This document shows positions 16,947-26,300 of a DNA stretch of 64,000 nucleotides, piece by piece. Origin of the DNA: DASVEE01 sp036380735. GTDB lineage: Bacteria > Acidobacteriota > Thermoanaerobaculia > Gp7-AA8. How positions within the stretch are numbered: the first letter of the stretch is position 1; each line of letters opens with the position of its first letter. Location of the stretch: assembly GCA_036380735.1 (NCBI GenBank), contig DASVEE010000048.1:1-64000 (forward strand), written 5' to 3'. A program made the translations under genes and the position numbers. The notes below the pieces were generated by a model. The model was not told where the DNA came from. It ran no database searches and saw only the letters and a program-made list of their open reading frames with translations.

Positions 16947-18074
16947 ATGACGCGAGCAGTTCTTGTCGTTCTTCTGATTCTTGGGCAGTTTTCCGTCGCG
17001 GCGGCGCCGCGCAGGCGCGCGGCGCATCATCCGGTGCCGGTGGTTGCGCCGGCGGCCATCGTGACCGCGGCACGGCAGAGCGCCGGCGCTGCAATGGCGG
17101 CGGGCGTTCCGGCGGTGCAGGTCGCGGTGTCGCACCGCGGTCGCATCATCTATTCAGAGGCATTCGGCATCACCGACAAAGACAGTGCGGCTGCCGCGAC
17201 GCCGCGGTCGGTGCTGCAGGTCGGCTCGGTCACGAAGCAATTCACCGCAGCGGCGATCCTCCGCCTGGCGGAGCGTGGCGCTCTGACGCTCGACGATCGC
17301 ATCGAAAAGTACGTGCCCGAGTTCAACAACCGCGGCGCGACGATCACGCTCCGCCACCTGCTCAGCCACACGTCGGGCGTGCGCCGCGACTGGTACCCGC
17401 CGACGCCGACCGGGCTTGCGCCTCCCGCACCGGTCACGCGCGAGCACACGATCAACACCCTCAACTCGCAGCCGTTCGACTTCGCGCCCGGCACCAAGTG
17501 GGGCTACAGCAACGCCGGCTACCAGCTCCTCGGCTATGCGATCGAATCGATCACCGGCATGCCGTACGCGGAGTTCATCCACACTGAGCTTGCGCTGCCC
17601 CTCGGGCTCCTCGACACCGGCGTCTGCGGAACGTCGAACCTGCCGCTGCCTGAGGGCTACGGCCAGTCGCCCCAGGGGACGTGGAAGCGCATGCCGTCGC
17701 CGCACACGTCGGTCCTGTTGTCGGCCGGCACGCTCTGCTCCACCGCCACCGATCTCGCGCGCTGGTCGCACTTCCTCGCCACCGGCCGCGTCATGCTGCC
17801 GGCGTCGTACGCGACGATGACCACCCCCGCACGCCTCAACAACAACGCCATCGTCCCCTCCAGCTACGCCCTCGGCGTCGCCGTGCAGAACATGGTGGGG
17901 CAACCGGCCGTGTGGCACTCCGGCGCCATCGATGGCTACCAGAGTTTCCTCCTCTATCTGCCCGAGAAGGACATCGCCATTGCGGTCATCACGAATGCGT
18001 TCCCCGCGCCGCCCGGCGGCAACCCGCAGCTCATCGTGACGGCCGTGGCGAATGCGGCGGTCGGGTCGCTGTAG
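16947..18074 (+). CDS. Secreted serine hydrolase (beta-lactamase/DD-peptidase fold), copy 2
   Basis: This 375-aa paralogue of the preceding gene has the same signal peptide design (FSVAAAPRRRA), the SVTK nucleophile motif, YSN in WGYSNAGY, and HSG (in WHSGAIDGY) near the C-terminus. The start is the ATG at 16947, since the sequence from there aligns with the first residue of copy 1. The longer frame upstream reads through the hairpin repeat and is not conserved. Full-length, uninterrupted divergence of the two copies suggests an old duplication with both kept functional. The large hairpin in the spacer may separate their expression. Confidence 0.92.
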   Translation: MTRAVLVVLLILGQFSVAAAPRRRAAHHPVPVVAPAAIVTAARQSAGAAMAAGVPAVQVAVSHRGRIIYSEAFGITDKDSAAAATPRSVLQVGSVTKQFTAAAILRLAERGALTLDDRIEKYVPEFNNRGATITLRHLLSHTSGVRRDWYPPTPTGLAPPAPVTREHTINTLNSQPFDFAPGTKWGYSNAGYQLLGYAIESITGMPYAEFIHTELALPLGLLDTGVCGTSNLPLPEGYGQSPQGTWKRMPSPHTSVLLSAGTLCSTATDLARWSHFLATGRVMLPASYATMTTPARLNNNAIVPSSYALGVAVQNMVGQPAVWHSGAIDGYQSFLLYLPEKDIAIAVITNAFPAPPGGNPQLIVTAVANAAVGSL

Positions 18075-18098
18075 CGATCAGTCCGACGGTGGAGAACG

Positions 18099-18196
18099 AT
18101 AGGACGAATAGGACAGATGGGACCTATAGGACCAATGGGAGCAGGCGCCGTCCCATTCGTCCTATTCGTCCTATAGGTCCTATAGGTCCTATCGTT
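18099..18196 (+). repeat. GGACNNATR hairpin block
   Basis: Five direct units (GGACGAATA, GGACAGATG, GGACCTATA and so on) are followed after a 15-base G/C-rich gap by about five units in opposite orientation, so the block can fold on itself. It lies between the convergent ends of the serine hydrolase gene and the 18212 gene. Confidence 0.88.
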
Positions 18197-18211
18197 CCGG
18201 CGCGCCCGCCG

Positions 18212-18796
18212 TTACCCGCCACCCTCGAAGAGGTCGATCGCGACTTCGCGCGTGCGGTGCGTGATGCGCCCGAGGACGAACGGGTCGACGTTCACCGCCT
18301 TCAACTTCCAGTCGCGGCGGAGGTAGACGAAGAGGCGGTGCGTGAGCAGCTCGTGCACGACGAGATCCGTGCGCAGCACGAAGTTGCGCGGCGTGGCGTG
18401 TGACGGGGGAACCAGCACCGCCGTGACGTAAAGATGGGCGACGGCTGCTGCCGCATGCCCGGCACCCGGCTCCATCACCATCCTGAGGTCACGCACCTCG
18501 GTGCACCACGCCGTGCCGTCGCGATCGGAAGCGGTCAGATGATCGGTGACATAGCGTGCGAGGTCGCGCCGCAGGGTGGGGGAGAGCGCCGCGCTGGTGC
18601 GCGGCACCGGCCTGCCGAAGCCGATCTCGAACTGCGCGGCAGGAAGACGCAGCTCCGCAATCACCTGCTCGCGCTCGACGTCGAGAAAGATCGTGCTCTC
18701 GGGCAGCGGATGGCTGAATGCCTCGGGCGCGGCAAGCAGCAGCGCGGCAAGCAGCAGCGCAGCAAGCAGCAGCACGGCGAGCCGCATCGGCTTCAT
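18212..18796 (-). CDS. Small exported protein, unknown
   Basis: The 194-aa protein has an N-terminal hydrophobic segment built from a repeated LLLAA unit, reflecting 15-bp DNA repeats at about 18731-18775. A histidine-proline motif (SHPLPEST) follows at the mature start. The mature part (FLDVEREQVIAELRLPAAQF) weakly recalls the exported N-terminal domain of HupE/UreJ-type proteins, but the membrane half of that family is absent, so this is not a firm call. The gene starts only 2 bases after the stop of the upstream DUF3500-like gene, and the two are probably one operon. The variable repeat in the signal peptide could change its length by slippage. Confidence 0.75.
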   Translation of the reverse strand: MKPMRLAVLLLAALLLAALLLAAPEAFSHPLPESTIFLDVEREQVIAELRLPAAQFEIGFGRPVPRTSAALSPTLRRDLARYVTDHLTASDRDGTAWCTEVRDLRMVMEPGAGHAAAAVAHLYVTAVLVPPSHATPRNFVLRTDLVVHELLTHRLFVYLRRDWKLKAVNVDPFVLGRITHRTREVAIDLFEGGG

Positions 18797-18798
18797 CT

Positions 18799-20232
18799 TC
18801 AGGGGCGGACCGCGCGGCGTCGTGGGGGACGCGGCCCATCGTCGTCGCGGATCGTCAGCACGGTCGAAGCCGGACTGCCGAGCGCCGCGCCACCCGCGGC
18901 ACTGCTCAACGTGAAGACGACGGTCTCGTCGAGCTCGACGAGCTGGTCGCCGAGGATGGGGATCTGAAAGCTCTTCGTGGCGCTGTCGCCGTCGGCCCAG
19001 GTCAGCACGCCGCTCACCGATTCGAAATCGCTCCCCGCCGTCGCCGTCCCTCCGGCGACCGCGTAGGCGACACTCACGGCTCCGGTCGTGCCGCCGCCGC
19101 GCTGAATCCGGATCGTCGCGGCGCCCGCGCTCTCGAAGACCTCGTAGCTCGTCTCCGCGAACGCGATCGTTCCGGGCTCGAGCACGAGCGTGCCGTCACC
19201 TCCGTAGTCGAGCGTCTCATCGCGCCAGATCGCGTGATAGTGCAGCTGGCCGATGACCGGCGCGGGGCCCTGCATGACGATCTCCATCCACGCGCGGGGG
19301 CCGTCGATGCGGATGTACGAGCCCAGCGTCGTGAGGTTGGGGTTGTTGCCCGCCCAGCCGATGTAGGTGTTCTCGAACGCGCTGCTGCTCGTGTAAGCGG
19401 CGAGGAAGTCCGCGGCGACGCCGCTCGGCGTGTCATTGACCCACGCTTCCATCGCGTCGACGACGAGTGCCTGCTGCGTCGCGGAGAGCGACGAGACCTT
19501 CAGTCCGGAGGGCGCCGGGAAGAGGTTGTCGTCGCCGGGACCGAGCAGCACGTCGCCGAACGTGCCGTTGAGCTTCGCCGCCGCGCGCTGCGTCGTATCG
19601 AGGCCGGCGATCATCGCGACCATCGCGTCGGTCTTCGGCTTGAGCGGCGCGTAGCTCTGGCCGTTGAGGGTGAAGGTGTGCGGATTGATGCCGGTGAAGT
19701 ACGGCGTCGGGCTCTCCACGGAGCCGTGATAGTAGAAGTTGAGCGCGTAGTGGTGCCCGCCGAGCTGCAGGATCCACTCCTCGGTCGACGACGGCGTGCC
19801 GATGAACGCGATGAAGTAGATCCCGCTGTCGTAGACGTTGGGCGCGCCGAGGCCGCCGAGGACGTCGTCGGCCATGCGGATGCCGTCGAAGGTGCCGTAG
19901 CCGGCGGTGGAGAGCGCCGCCTGCGCGACGCCGAGCGCGGCCGCGAGCTGCGCGGGCGACAACGTGCTGAATTGCAGCCCGTTGTTGCAGGCAGCACCGC
20001 ACGGAAGGTTCGACCATTTGGTCGAGGCCGTGCTGCGGTTGAAGACGTATTGCACGCCGCTCCTCTGTTGCGCGGAGAGCGTGGCGAGCAAACTCTCCGC
20101 GGCGCTGCAGACCGCTTTGGCCGAAACGCTGCTGCCCGCGGTGCAGTTGCTCGTCTGTGCAGATGCGACCGTGGTGCAGAGCAGGAGCGCGATCGTGCAC
20201 GCGATCCGGAGTCGAAGGGGCTGGCTGGGCAT
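18799..20232 (-). CDS. Secreted DUF3500-like protein with C-terminal Calx-beta domain
   Basis: The 477-aa product has a clean signal peptide (CTIALLLCTTVASAQ). Its main domain (about 60-370) has GTPSSTEEWILQLGGHHYAL and later GWAGNN, YIRIDGPRAWMEIV and HYHAIWRDETLDYGGD, matching the DUF3500 family as I know it. Members are exported and of unknown function. Residues about 380-465 form a Calx-beta module ending in LTIRDDDG, a Ca2+-binding surface domain. I start at ATG 20232 (MPSQPLRL) because the upstream frame only translates the 22-bp tandem array. The next gene begins 2 bases downstream. Confidence 0.8.
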   Translation of the reverse strand: MPSQPLRLRIACTIALLLCTTVASAQTSNCTAGSSVSAKAVCSAAESLLATLSAQQRSGVQYVFNRSTASTKWSNLPCGAACNNGLQFSTLSPAQLAAALGVAQAALSTAGYGTFDGIRMADDVLGGLGAPNVYDSGIYFIAFIGTPSSTEEWILQLGGHHYALNFYYHGSVESPTPYFTGINPHTFTLNGQSYAPLKPKTDAMVAMIAGLDTTQRAAAKLNGTFGDVLLGPGDDNLFPAPSGLKVSSLSATQQALVVDAMEAWVNDTPSGVAADFLAAYTSSSAFENTYIGWAGNNPNLTTLGSYIRIDGPRAWMEIVMQGPAPVIGQLHYHAIWRDETLDYGGDGTLVLEPGTIAFAETSYEVFESAGAATIRIQRGGGTTGAVSVAYAVAGGTATAGSDFESVSGVLTWADGDSATKSFQIPILGDQLVELDETVVFTLSSAAGGAALGSPASTVLTIRDDDGPRPPRRRAVRP

Positions 20233-20353
20233 GCGTGATGTTAGCCGGTGGTCGCTGCGTTGCTCCAAAACAACAGGTGAAGAAGCGCGGCGGGCGCGAG
20301 TGTGGTTAGCGGGCGCGGCGCGCAGTGACACCCCTGATGTGCGCGTGCGCACC

Positions 20354-20641
20354 CATGGTGGCGCAGCGACCCACGCCAAGTGGTGCAGCGACACACCCCA
20401 GGTGGTGCAGCGACACACCCATGGTGGTGCAACGACACACCCCAGGTGGTGCAGCGACACACCCCAGGTGGTGCAGCGACACACCCTAGGTGGTGCAACG
20501 ACACACCCTAGGTGGTGCAGCGACACACCCTAGGTGGTGCAGCGACACACCCTGGGTGGTGCAACGACACACCCTGGGTGGTGCAACGACACACCCATGG
20601 TGGTGCAACGACACACCCATGGTGGGGCAACGACACACGCC
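20354..20641 (+). repeat. 22-bp tandem array, about 13 units
   Basis: The unit is GGTGGTGCARCGACACACCC plus two variable bases (CA, TA, TG or AT). About thirteen contiguous copies lie here, the outermost degenerate. Because 22 is not a multiple of three, all three frames stay open on both strands, which produces misleading repetitive reading frames (VQRHTLGGAATHP on plus, CRCTT and APP on minus). The period is close to two helical turns, and the block lies upstream of the DUF3500-like gene and upstream of a promoter on the other strand. Confidence 0.95.
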
Positions 20642-20703
20642 AGCTGCGCAAGGGCCTCCGCGAGGGCTGCAGCGTTGCGGCTCGAAAAGTTTCTGGCGAC
20701 CTC

Positions 20704-20732
20704 TTGACTTTCCGCGTCGACCGCCATATAAA
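20704..20732 (+). promoter_or_regulatory. Sigma-70 promoter
   Basis: TTGACT (20704-20709) and TATAAA (20727-20732) are exactly 17 bases apart, in an otherwise GC-rich context. It would drive the 20996 gene with a leader of about 255 bases that contains the 20-bp palindrome at 20856-20875. Confidence 0.75.
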
Positions 20733-20855
20733 TGCTGCACGGTCGAAATCGTAAGGTTTCGGCCGTGGCGGCTGTCGGCGGTATGGGCGTGCTGGATAGC
20801 ACATAGTCCTGTACCGGTGCGGGAGTAGAGCTGAGCTCCTCCTGCCGCGGGGACT

Positions 20856-20875
20856 CGAGGTGTGTACACACCTCG
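20856..20875. promoter_or_regulatory. Perfect 20-bp palindrome in leader
   Basis: The sequence CGAGGTGTGT with its exact reverse complement ACACACCTCG forms an uninterrupted palindrome 120 bases before the 20996 start and downstream of the promoter. It could be an operator for a dimeric regulator or a DNA cruciform/RNA hairpin. Confidence 0.7.
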
Positions 20876-20995
20876 CTAATCGTCAACCGGAAGTGTCGGC
20901 GCGTCGCCGAACCTTCCAGCCGGCGGCCGCCTCGCACTCGTCGACGAGTCGTGACGTCACCTCCGGCCTGACCGCTCGCAGAAGGAGACTATGTC

Positions 20996-21547
20996 ATGGC
21001 AAATCCCATCAACAACATCACAGCCGCCGATCCGTCCAATCCGATTCCGGTGAAGCTGGAGCCGGAGGAGGTCATCGCGCAACTGCGCACCCTCCGGTCA
21101 CAGATCGATGCCGTCGAGCCGCTGTCCAAAGAGCAGCGCAAGCTGGTCAGGCAGCGTCTGCGGGTCCTTCCGAAGCCCGTCGTCGAGGCTTCGATCAACG
21201 TCATCGGCGTCCTGGAGAACCTGTCGCAGGCGATCGGCCAGCCGCTCGACGAAGTCCGCCAGTTGCAGGCCGAGACGCTGCGCTGGGAGGCCGTCGTCGA
21301 CGAGGCACGCGCATTCCTGAAAGGCATCGAGGGAGCCAACCTCAATCGCCGCCAGCGGCTCGCGGTCATCGCGGGGCAGGCGTACACGATCGGTTCACAG
21401 ATGGCGAAGGATCCGGCGAAGTCGGTGCTCGTGCCGCATCTGGAGGAAGTGAAGCGGCTGAAGGGCGCCGCGCGTCGCCGGAAGGGGGCGCGCGCCGCGC
21501 AACCGCAGGCGCCGGTCCCCGCCCCGTCCACGACGCCGAAAGCGTAA
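20996..21547 (+). CDS. Helical cytosolic protein, unknown
   Basis: The 183-aa product lacks a signal peptide and is predicted to be mostly helical. It has a central stretch LSKEQRKLVRQRLRVLPKPV-VEASINVIGVLENLSQAIGQ and a basic, proline-rich tail (RRRKGARAAQPQAPVPAPS). I do not recognise a domain. GAAGGAGACTATGTC gives a strong ribosome-binding site for ATG 20996. It has its own good sigma-70 promoter with a long leader, so it is probably well expressed. A hairpin at 21563-21593 separates it from the next gene, also unknown. Confidence 0.8.
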   Translation: MANPINNITAADPSNPIPVKLEPEEVIAQLRTLRSQIDAVEPLSKEQRKLVRQRLRVLPKPVVEASINVIGVLENLSQAIGQPLDEVRQLQAETLRWEAVVDEARAFLKGIEGANLNRRQRLAVIAGQAYTIGSQMAKDPAKSVLVPHLEEVKRLKGAARRRKGARAAQPQAPVPAPSTTPKA

Positions 21548-21562
21548 AGTAGAGGAGGTTGC

Positions 21563-21593
21563 GAGCCCGGGCGTGCGACGCGCGCCCGGGCTC
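21563..21593 (+). terminator. Strong hairpin, possible terminator or attenuator
   Basis: GAGCCCGGGCG (21563-21573) and its exact complement CGCCCGGGCTC (21583-21593) form an 11-bp stem with a 9-base loop, right after the 20996 gene. There is no run of T, so intrinsic termination would be weak. Confidence 0.5.
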
Positions 21594-21605
21594 CATCACG
21601 GTCCT

Positions 21606-22652
21606 ATGACGCGAGAAAATGCATCCGAACGTGCAGTAGCGCTGGTGCACCAGGCCGTAGACGTGCTGCAGCGCGCCGAACAGGCGCCCGTGTCGCCGAT
21701 CAACACGACCTTACCGCCGAAGCTGAGGCGCGAGCTCCGCCGTGGGGCCGCGCGTCTGCGCAAGGGAGAAATGCAGCCGCGCTACGTCAATCTCCACAGC
21801 GCCGAGCAGCTCGCCGACATCTATGAGCGGACCGCCCGCCGCGACGAGATCCTCGATGGCGTGCGCAACGATCTCCGTCGCATCGCCCGGGACCTCAAAC
21901 GCATCCTCGACACCAACGGCGACGAGGTGATGCCCGCCATCCAGGCGGTGCTCGACGAGACGCGGCGGTTGGCGGAGGAGGGTGGTCCCGGCAGTGAAGC
22001 CGCACAACGATACCGGTTCATGCAGTTCCTGGGGTGGAGCGGCCGGCAGGACCTGATGAAGAAGCGCCGGAAGAAGGCCTCGGTGCCGGTGGGCATCCCG
22101 GTGATCGGCGATTTCGCGACCGAGGCACGCTACACGGCGTCGGCGGCCGAGGTGCTGCCGTCGGGACCGTCCGAGGGCGAAGCGGTCTTCACCATCCCGC
22201 CGGACGGCAGCGACTTCGGACAGGGACGTGTGTTCATCCGGATCGGCACCGGCGCCCAAAGGTGGGTCGGCAGCTTCGCGCGCGGCCACGGGACGGCCAG
22301 CACGATCGCGATGATGCCCGGCGACCAGCACCTGTTCGTCTCCGCCGCCGGCGCCGGCTACATCATCGAAGCGGCATCACGAACGCTCGTGGAGACGAGC
22401 GGCACGAAAGTCCGCGGCGTGATGGGCGACGCGGCGCGGACGTTGTTCATCGTCAGTCACGACAACATCCGCCTGGAAGCCTTCGGCCCGAGCGGCCGCC
22501 TCTGGAAAACAGAGGCCCTGGGTTGCGGAGGATTTCGCCGAATGACCCTGACGGGCACCGAGCTGCGCGGCGAAGCGTGGCAGGCACGGGGGGAGTGGGC
22601 TGGGTTCTCGGTGAAGTTGGCGACGGGGGTGGTGGAGGGGGACGGGGATTGA
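21606..22652 (+). CDS. Cytosolic protein with C-terminal beta-rich region, unknown
   Basis: The 348-aa product begins with about 150 helical residues (AVALVHQAVDVLQRAEQ, then EQLADIYERTARRDEILDGV and VLDETRRLAEEGG). A basic linker MKKRRKKAS follows, then about 180 beta-rich residues that read like an incomplete propeller (VFIRIGTGAQRWVGSFARG, TLFIVSHDNIRLEAFGPSG). There is no signal peptide. I choose ATG 21606; the frame upstream runs through the hairpin. It follows the 20996 gene at 58 bases and may share its promoter. No function can be assigned. Confidence 0.78.
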   Translation: MTRENASERAVALVHQAVDVLQRAEQAPVSPINTTLPPKLRRELRRGAARLRKGEMQPRYVNLHSAEQLADIYERTARRDEILDGVRNDLRRIARDLKRILDTNGDEVMPAIQAVLDETRRLAEEGGPGSEAAQRYRFMQFLGWSGRQDLMKKRRKKASVPVGIPVIGDFATEARYTASAAEVLPSGPSEGEAVFTIPPDGSDFGQGRVFIRIGTGAQRWVGSFARGHGTASTIAMMPGDQHLFVSAAGAGYIIEAASRTLVETSGTKVRGVMGDAARTLFIVSHDNIRLEAFGPSGRLWKTEALGCGGFRRMTLTGTELRGEAWQARGEWAGFSVKLATGVVEGDGD

Positions 22653-22770
22653 CGATGGGACGTATAGGACGAATGGGACGAATGGGACGAATGGGACAGA
22701 TAGACAGAGGCAGGATTAGTCCCATCTGTCCTATTGGTCCCATCCGTCCGATAGGTCCTATCGTCCTGTC
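22653..22770 (+). repeat. GGACNNATR hairpin block
   Basis: Direct units (GGACGTATA, GGACGAATG three times in near succession) are followed by an A/G-rich spacer and then inverted units, directly after the stop of the 21606 gene. The end abuts the dispersed element at 22771. Confidence 0.88.
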
Positions 22771-23012
22771 CGCACACCCGGCGGGAAGTTCGTTTGTCGC
22801 TCGTCGACGCAGCGCTCTGCGTAGCGACTTCTGCGCGGGACAGACAAGAGTGTCTGTCCTCCACTTCGGTTCATCGCGTCAGGCGCGGTGTTGTTGCATC
22901 GTTCTTTCGCGGAGCACGCATCGCACGCACCCGCGATGCGGAGTGGAGGACAGACACTCCTGTCTGTCCCGCGAGGAATGACGCGATGACGACGCTGCTC
23001 CGCACGACCGGG
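22771..23012 (+). repeat. Dispersed ~240-bp element, copy 1
   Basis: The element begins CGCACACCCGGCGGGAAGTT and contains two opposite copies of GGGACAGACA-AGAGTGTCTGTCC (about 22840-22865 and 22950-22975), each itself an imperfect hairpin. It recurs at 33481-33720 with high identity plus flanking partial copies. It encodes no protein I can support and looks like a non-autonomous, REP/MITE-like repeat. Confidence 0.85.
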
Positions 23013-23388
23013 CAAGGACGCGAGGGTGAGGGGACGCGAGCGTCAGAGCTTTGCTGTCACGCATTGAGCGGATTGCTTTCGCACCATCCGGTGGATCGCT
23101 GCGGTGGCCATGGAGGAAAGAAGCTGTGACCCCCATCGCCCCGCTTCCTTCAACGCCCCGAGCCGCAGGGTGTGCTGGATCGTCCTGCACGTCAGTAACT
23201 CGAATGATTTTGAATGAGGCAGACGGCACCGCTCCGGGATGCTGCAGGAGAGTGCCGTGACCGTGGCGGATATCGGATGAGCACGACCCGGCCATCCCTC
23301 TGCAATAGGCCCGAGCAAACAAATCCGCAATGCGCTTTCGGTCCGACGTAACGTCTCCGGTGCAAGTGCCTGAACCCACCCGGAAAAC
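23013..23388. other. Intergenic region without recognisable gene
   Basis: About 375 bases between the dispersed repeat and the 3' end of the YhaN-like gene. I see no domain-bearing frame, RNA gene or terminator. Confidence 0.5.
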
Positions 23389-26300
23389 TCACGTTCCGTA
23401 GCGGCTCACCACCTGCACCGCGTCGATCGTGCGGATCGTCCCCGCCGCCACATCGCGCGTGGCGCTGTCGATCGGCATCTCGTCCGGCCGCGCGTAGTCC
23501 TCGGCTCGGCAGGTCAGCACGATCACCTGCGCGTTGATGGCCGTCTTCTGCAGCACCTCACGAAACCACTGCAGGCGCGCCAGGTCGCTATGCACGAGGT
23601 GATCGTCAAGCACCACGGCGCTGCGCAGCTGATCGGCGATGGTCAGGCGGATCAGCGCCGCCAGCTGGTCGCGCGTGCCGACGGAGAGCGCGGCCAGAAC
23701 ATCGTCATTCTCGCTGGCGTCAGTTGTCTGCAGACCTTCGGCCTGCAGCGAGGCGTCGAGACGCAGGGCGCGATAGCGGCCGGCGGTGAGCTCCTCGAAA
23801 CGTGCCGCGACCGGGACGGCCAGCGCGCGGCCGAGGTGTACGCCCTCTTCGTTCTCGACCGCGCGCAGCGTTTCGTGAAGGAGCTTCCACGCCTCGGCGT
23901 CCACTTCCACCGCGTGCCACCGCGTTTGCGCGGCCGCGCGTGCCTCTTCGAGCCGCGACACTTCTTCGCGCAGAGCGGCACCGCCGACCTGCGTGAGCGC
24001 TCCATCCTTGCGGTCGAGCTCTTCCTTCGCCAGGTCGTACTCGCGCTGCGCGAGCTCGACCTCGCGCGCCGCGGATGCGGCATCAGGCAGCGGTCGGTCG
24101 TCGTGAGGAAACCCGGCCAGCTCCCGTTCGTGTTTCACCACCAGCACCGCCGCGCCGTCACGATCGAGCCTGGTGACGTTGTCGCGCAGCACCTCCAGCG
24201 CGCCGATCTGCTGGCCGTGCTCATTGCGCACTTCATCGTGCTTCGCGACCAATGCGTCGCGCTCCGCTTTGGCGCGCGCGTGGGCCGCCTGCGCCCGTTC
24301 AAGCGCAGCAGCGGCTTTGGCCATCTCACGTCCGGTGGCGGCAGTGAGCGCCTGCAACTGGGACGCGTTCGCCGTCTGCGCCTCGCGCAACAAACCGATC
24401 GTGGTCGACGTTGAAGAAGCCAGTGCATCGAGATCGCTCCCCGCTTCGGCGAGGTCCGACACCTTTTTCGCGAACACAGCCTCCGCCTCGGCTACACGCC
24501 GTTGCGCATCGCCGAGCTCGAACTCCGCTTTCTGTACGGCCGCATCAGCGTTCACGAGATCCGCGGCCAGCGCGGTGTGCTGCTTCACCAGCTCCTGATG
24601 CTGCGCGTTCGCCTTCGACTCCGGCGGCTTGCCGAGATTGACGAAGTGACTTTCGAGCGCCGGCACATCGTGCTCGCCGAGCGCTTCTCGATGCCGCTCC
24701 AGTTCTTCGGCCGACACTCCCGCGGCCGCGTTCTCGCGCACGGCAGCCAGCTCGCGCATTTGCCGCGCCGCGTTCCGCAACTGCTCCGCCTCACGTTGCA
24801 GTGCCGCAATGCGCTGCTGTTCCGTCGCGACGGAAGCGTGCCGCGAACGCACCTCGGCCAGCGTGAGCACACCGGCCGTTTCCAGCACCGGTTGCGCCGT
24901 TTCCCGCCAGCGCACGCGGAGCGACTCCACGTGCTTCCGCTTCTCCGCGCTCCCGGCCAGGATGTCGATTTCCACGAGCTCGCCGATGGCCAGATGCATC
25001 GTGCGCTCCGCCTCCAGCTCCCGGGCGGCCGCGAGCTCCGCGGTCGCCACCACCTCCTGATCGACGCGGCTCCGCAGCGTAACCGCCGCCGACGGCCGCA
25101 CCGTCACGCTGATCCCGCCGCCCAGCGCCGCCTCGGCCAGGTCGCGTTCGCGCTCGAGCTGCTCCAACTGCTGAAGGTCCGCCGCCGACGGCAGCCGCTT
25201 CGATGTTTCCTCCAATGCAGCGGTAGCCGAACCAACATCGCCGTCGAGTGCGACCGCGCGGGCATCGTTCGCGACCGCGTTCGCACGGGATACAGCCGCC
25301 TCACTCCGCGCCCGCTCAGCCTCTTCGACCGCGTTCATCGCCTGACGCCACCGCGCAAAGGCAACGACCGCGCGTGCAACCTCCACCTCAGTTGCCAGGG
25401 CCTCGCTCTTCTCCCGCACCTGATTGCGAGTGCGCACCGCCGACTCCAGCGTCGCCTGAGCCGACGTCACCGCCGCTCGCGCCCGCGCCGCCTCAGCACG
25501 CGCAGCAATGGCTGCATCCACGCGCTCCTTCTGCCGCTCGGCCTCCGACACCTGCAACGTGAGCTTCGCCCCCTCACCACTGAGCCGCTCGCGCTGCAAC
25601 TCCTGCTCGCGTGCCGAATCCTCACTGCTGGCCTTGCGATGCGCCTCCTCCGCCGCCCGTACCGCGGCCTCGGCCGCGTCGCAACGCGCATTCGCCGCCG
25701 TCACCGCCGCGTCGCTTTCGCGCAAGCGCCCTTCGAGCGACTGCAACTCAGCGCGTCGCGCATCGAACCCGGCAATCTGCGCATCGATGTCGCGCAACTG
25801 TCCGCGCGACATCTCCAGACGCTCGCTCGCCTCCACGCGCGCGAGCCGCATGCGCGCGTCATTGAGACGCTCCAGCGCACTGGCACGCTCCTCCCGGCTG
25901 GCCTGCAACTCCTCTTCGATCGAGCCCGACTTTTCGAGCTGCGCGCGCAGGTTCTGCAACTCGCCATCGAGCTTCTTCACCTCTTCGCCGAGGGCCGTGA
26001 ACTTTGACGTACGTCCGCGCTTGCGCTGCCCGCTGGCCGTGAAATAGAGGTCCACCTCCTCCTGCGCCGCCGCCAGCACCTTCTTGAAGAGCGGGTCCTC
26101 CGCGAGCGACGCCAGCGCCTTCGTCAGGCGCACTTTCCCCGTGTCATCGGGGTCGTCCACGATGCTGGACTGAAGGATGGCGTCGGTGCTGGTCTGATCC
26201 GCCAGGAGCGCATTCGCAAGGAAGCTGTCGATCGAGCGCGGCGCACCTTTGCCCGGCGATGGGATGCCCCATGCCAGCATCGCCCGCAGCCTCTCCTCCA

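Noticed and set aside
15656..18074. Antibiotic-resistance beta-lactamase genes
   Set aside because: They carry only the general serine hydrolase motifs with HGG/HSG in place of KTG, and most such proteins are esterases or peptidases.
18099..18196. Rho-independent terminator
   Set aside because: The GGACNNATR hairpins lack a T tract and also occur inside a gene and upstream of genes.
20354..20641. CRISPR array or repetitive protein gene
   Set aside because: Units are contiguous 22-mers without spacers, and the open frames arise only because 22 is not divisible by three; no start or ribosome-binding site supports them.
22794..23129. Small gene in the dispersed repeat
   Set aside because: The frame follows the repeat and is broken differently in the second copy.
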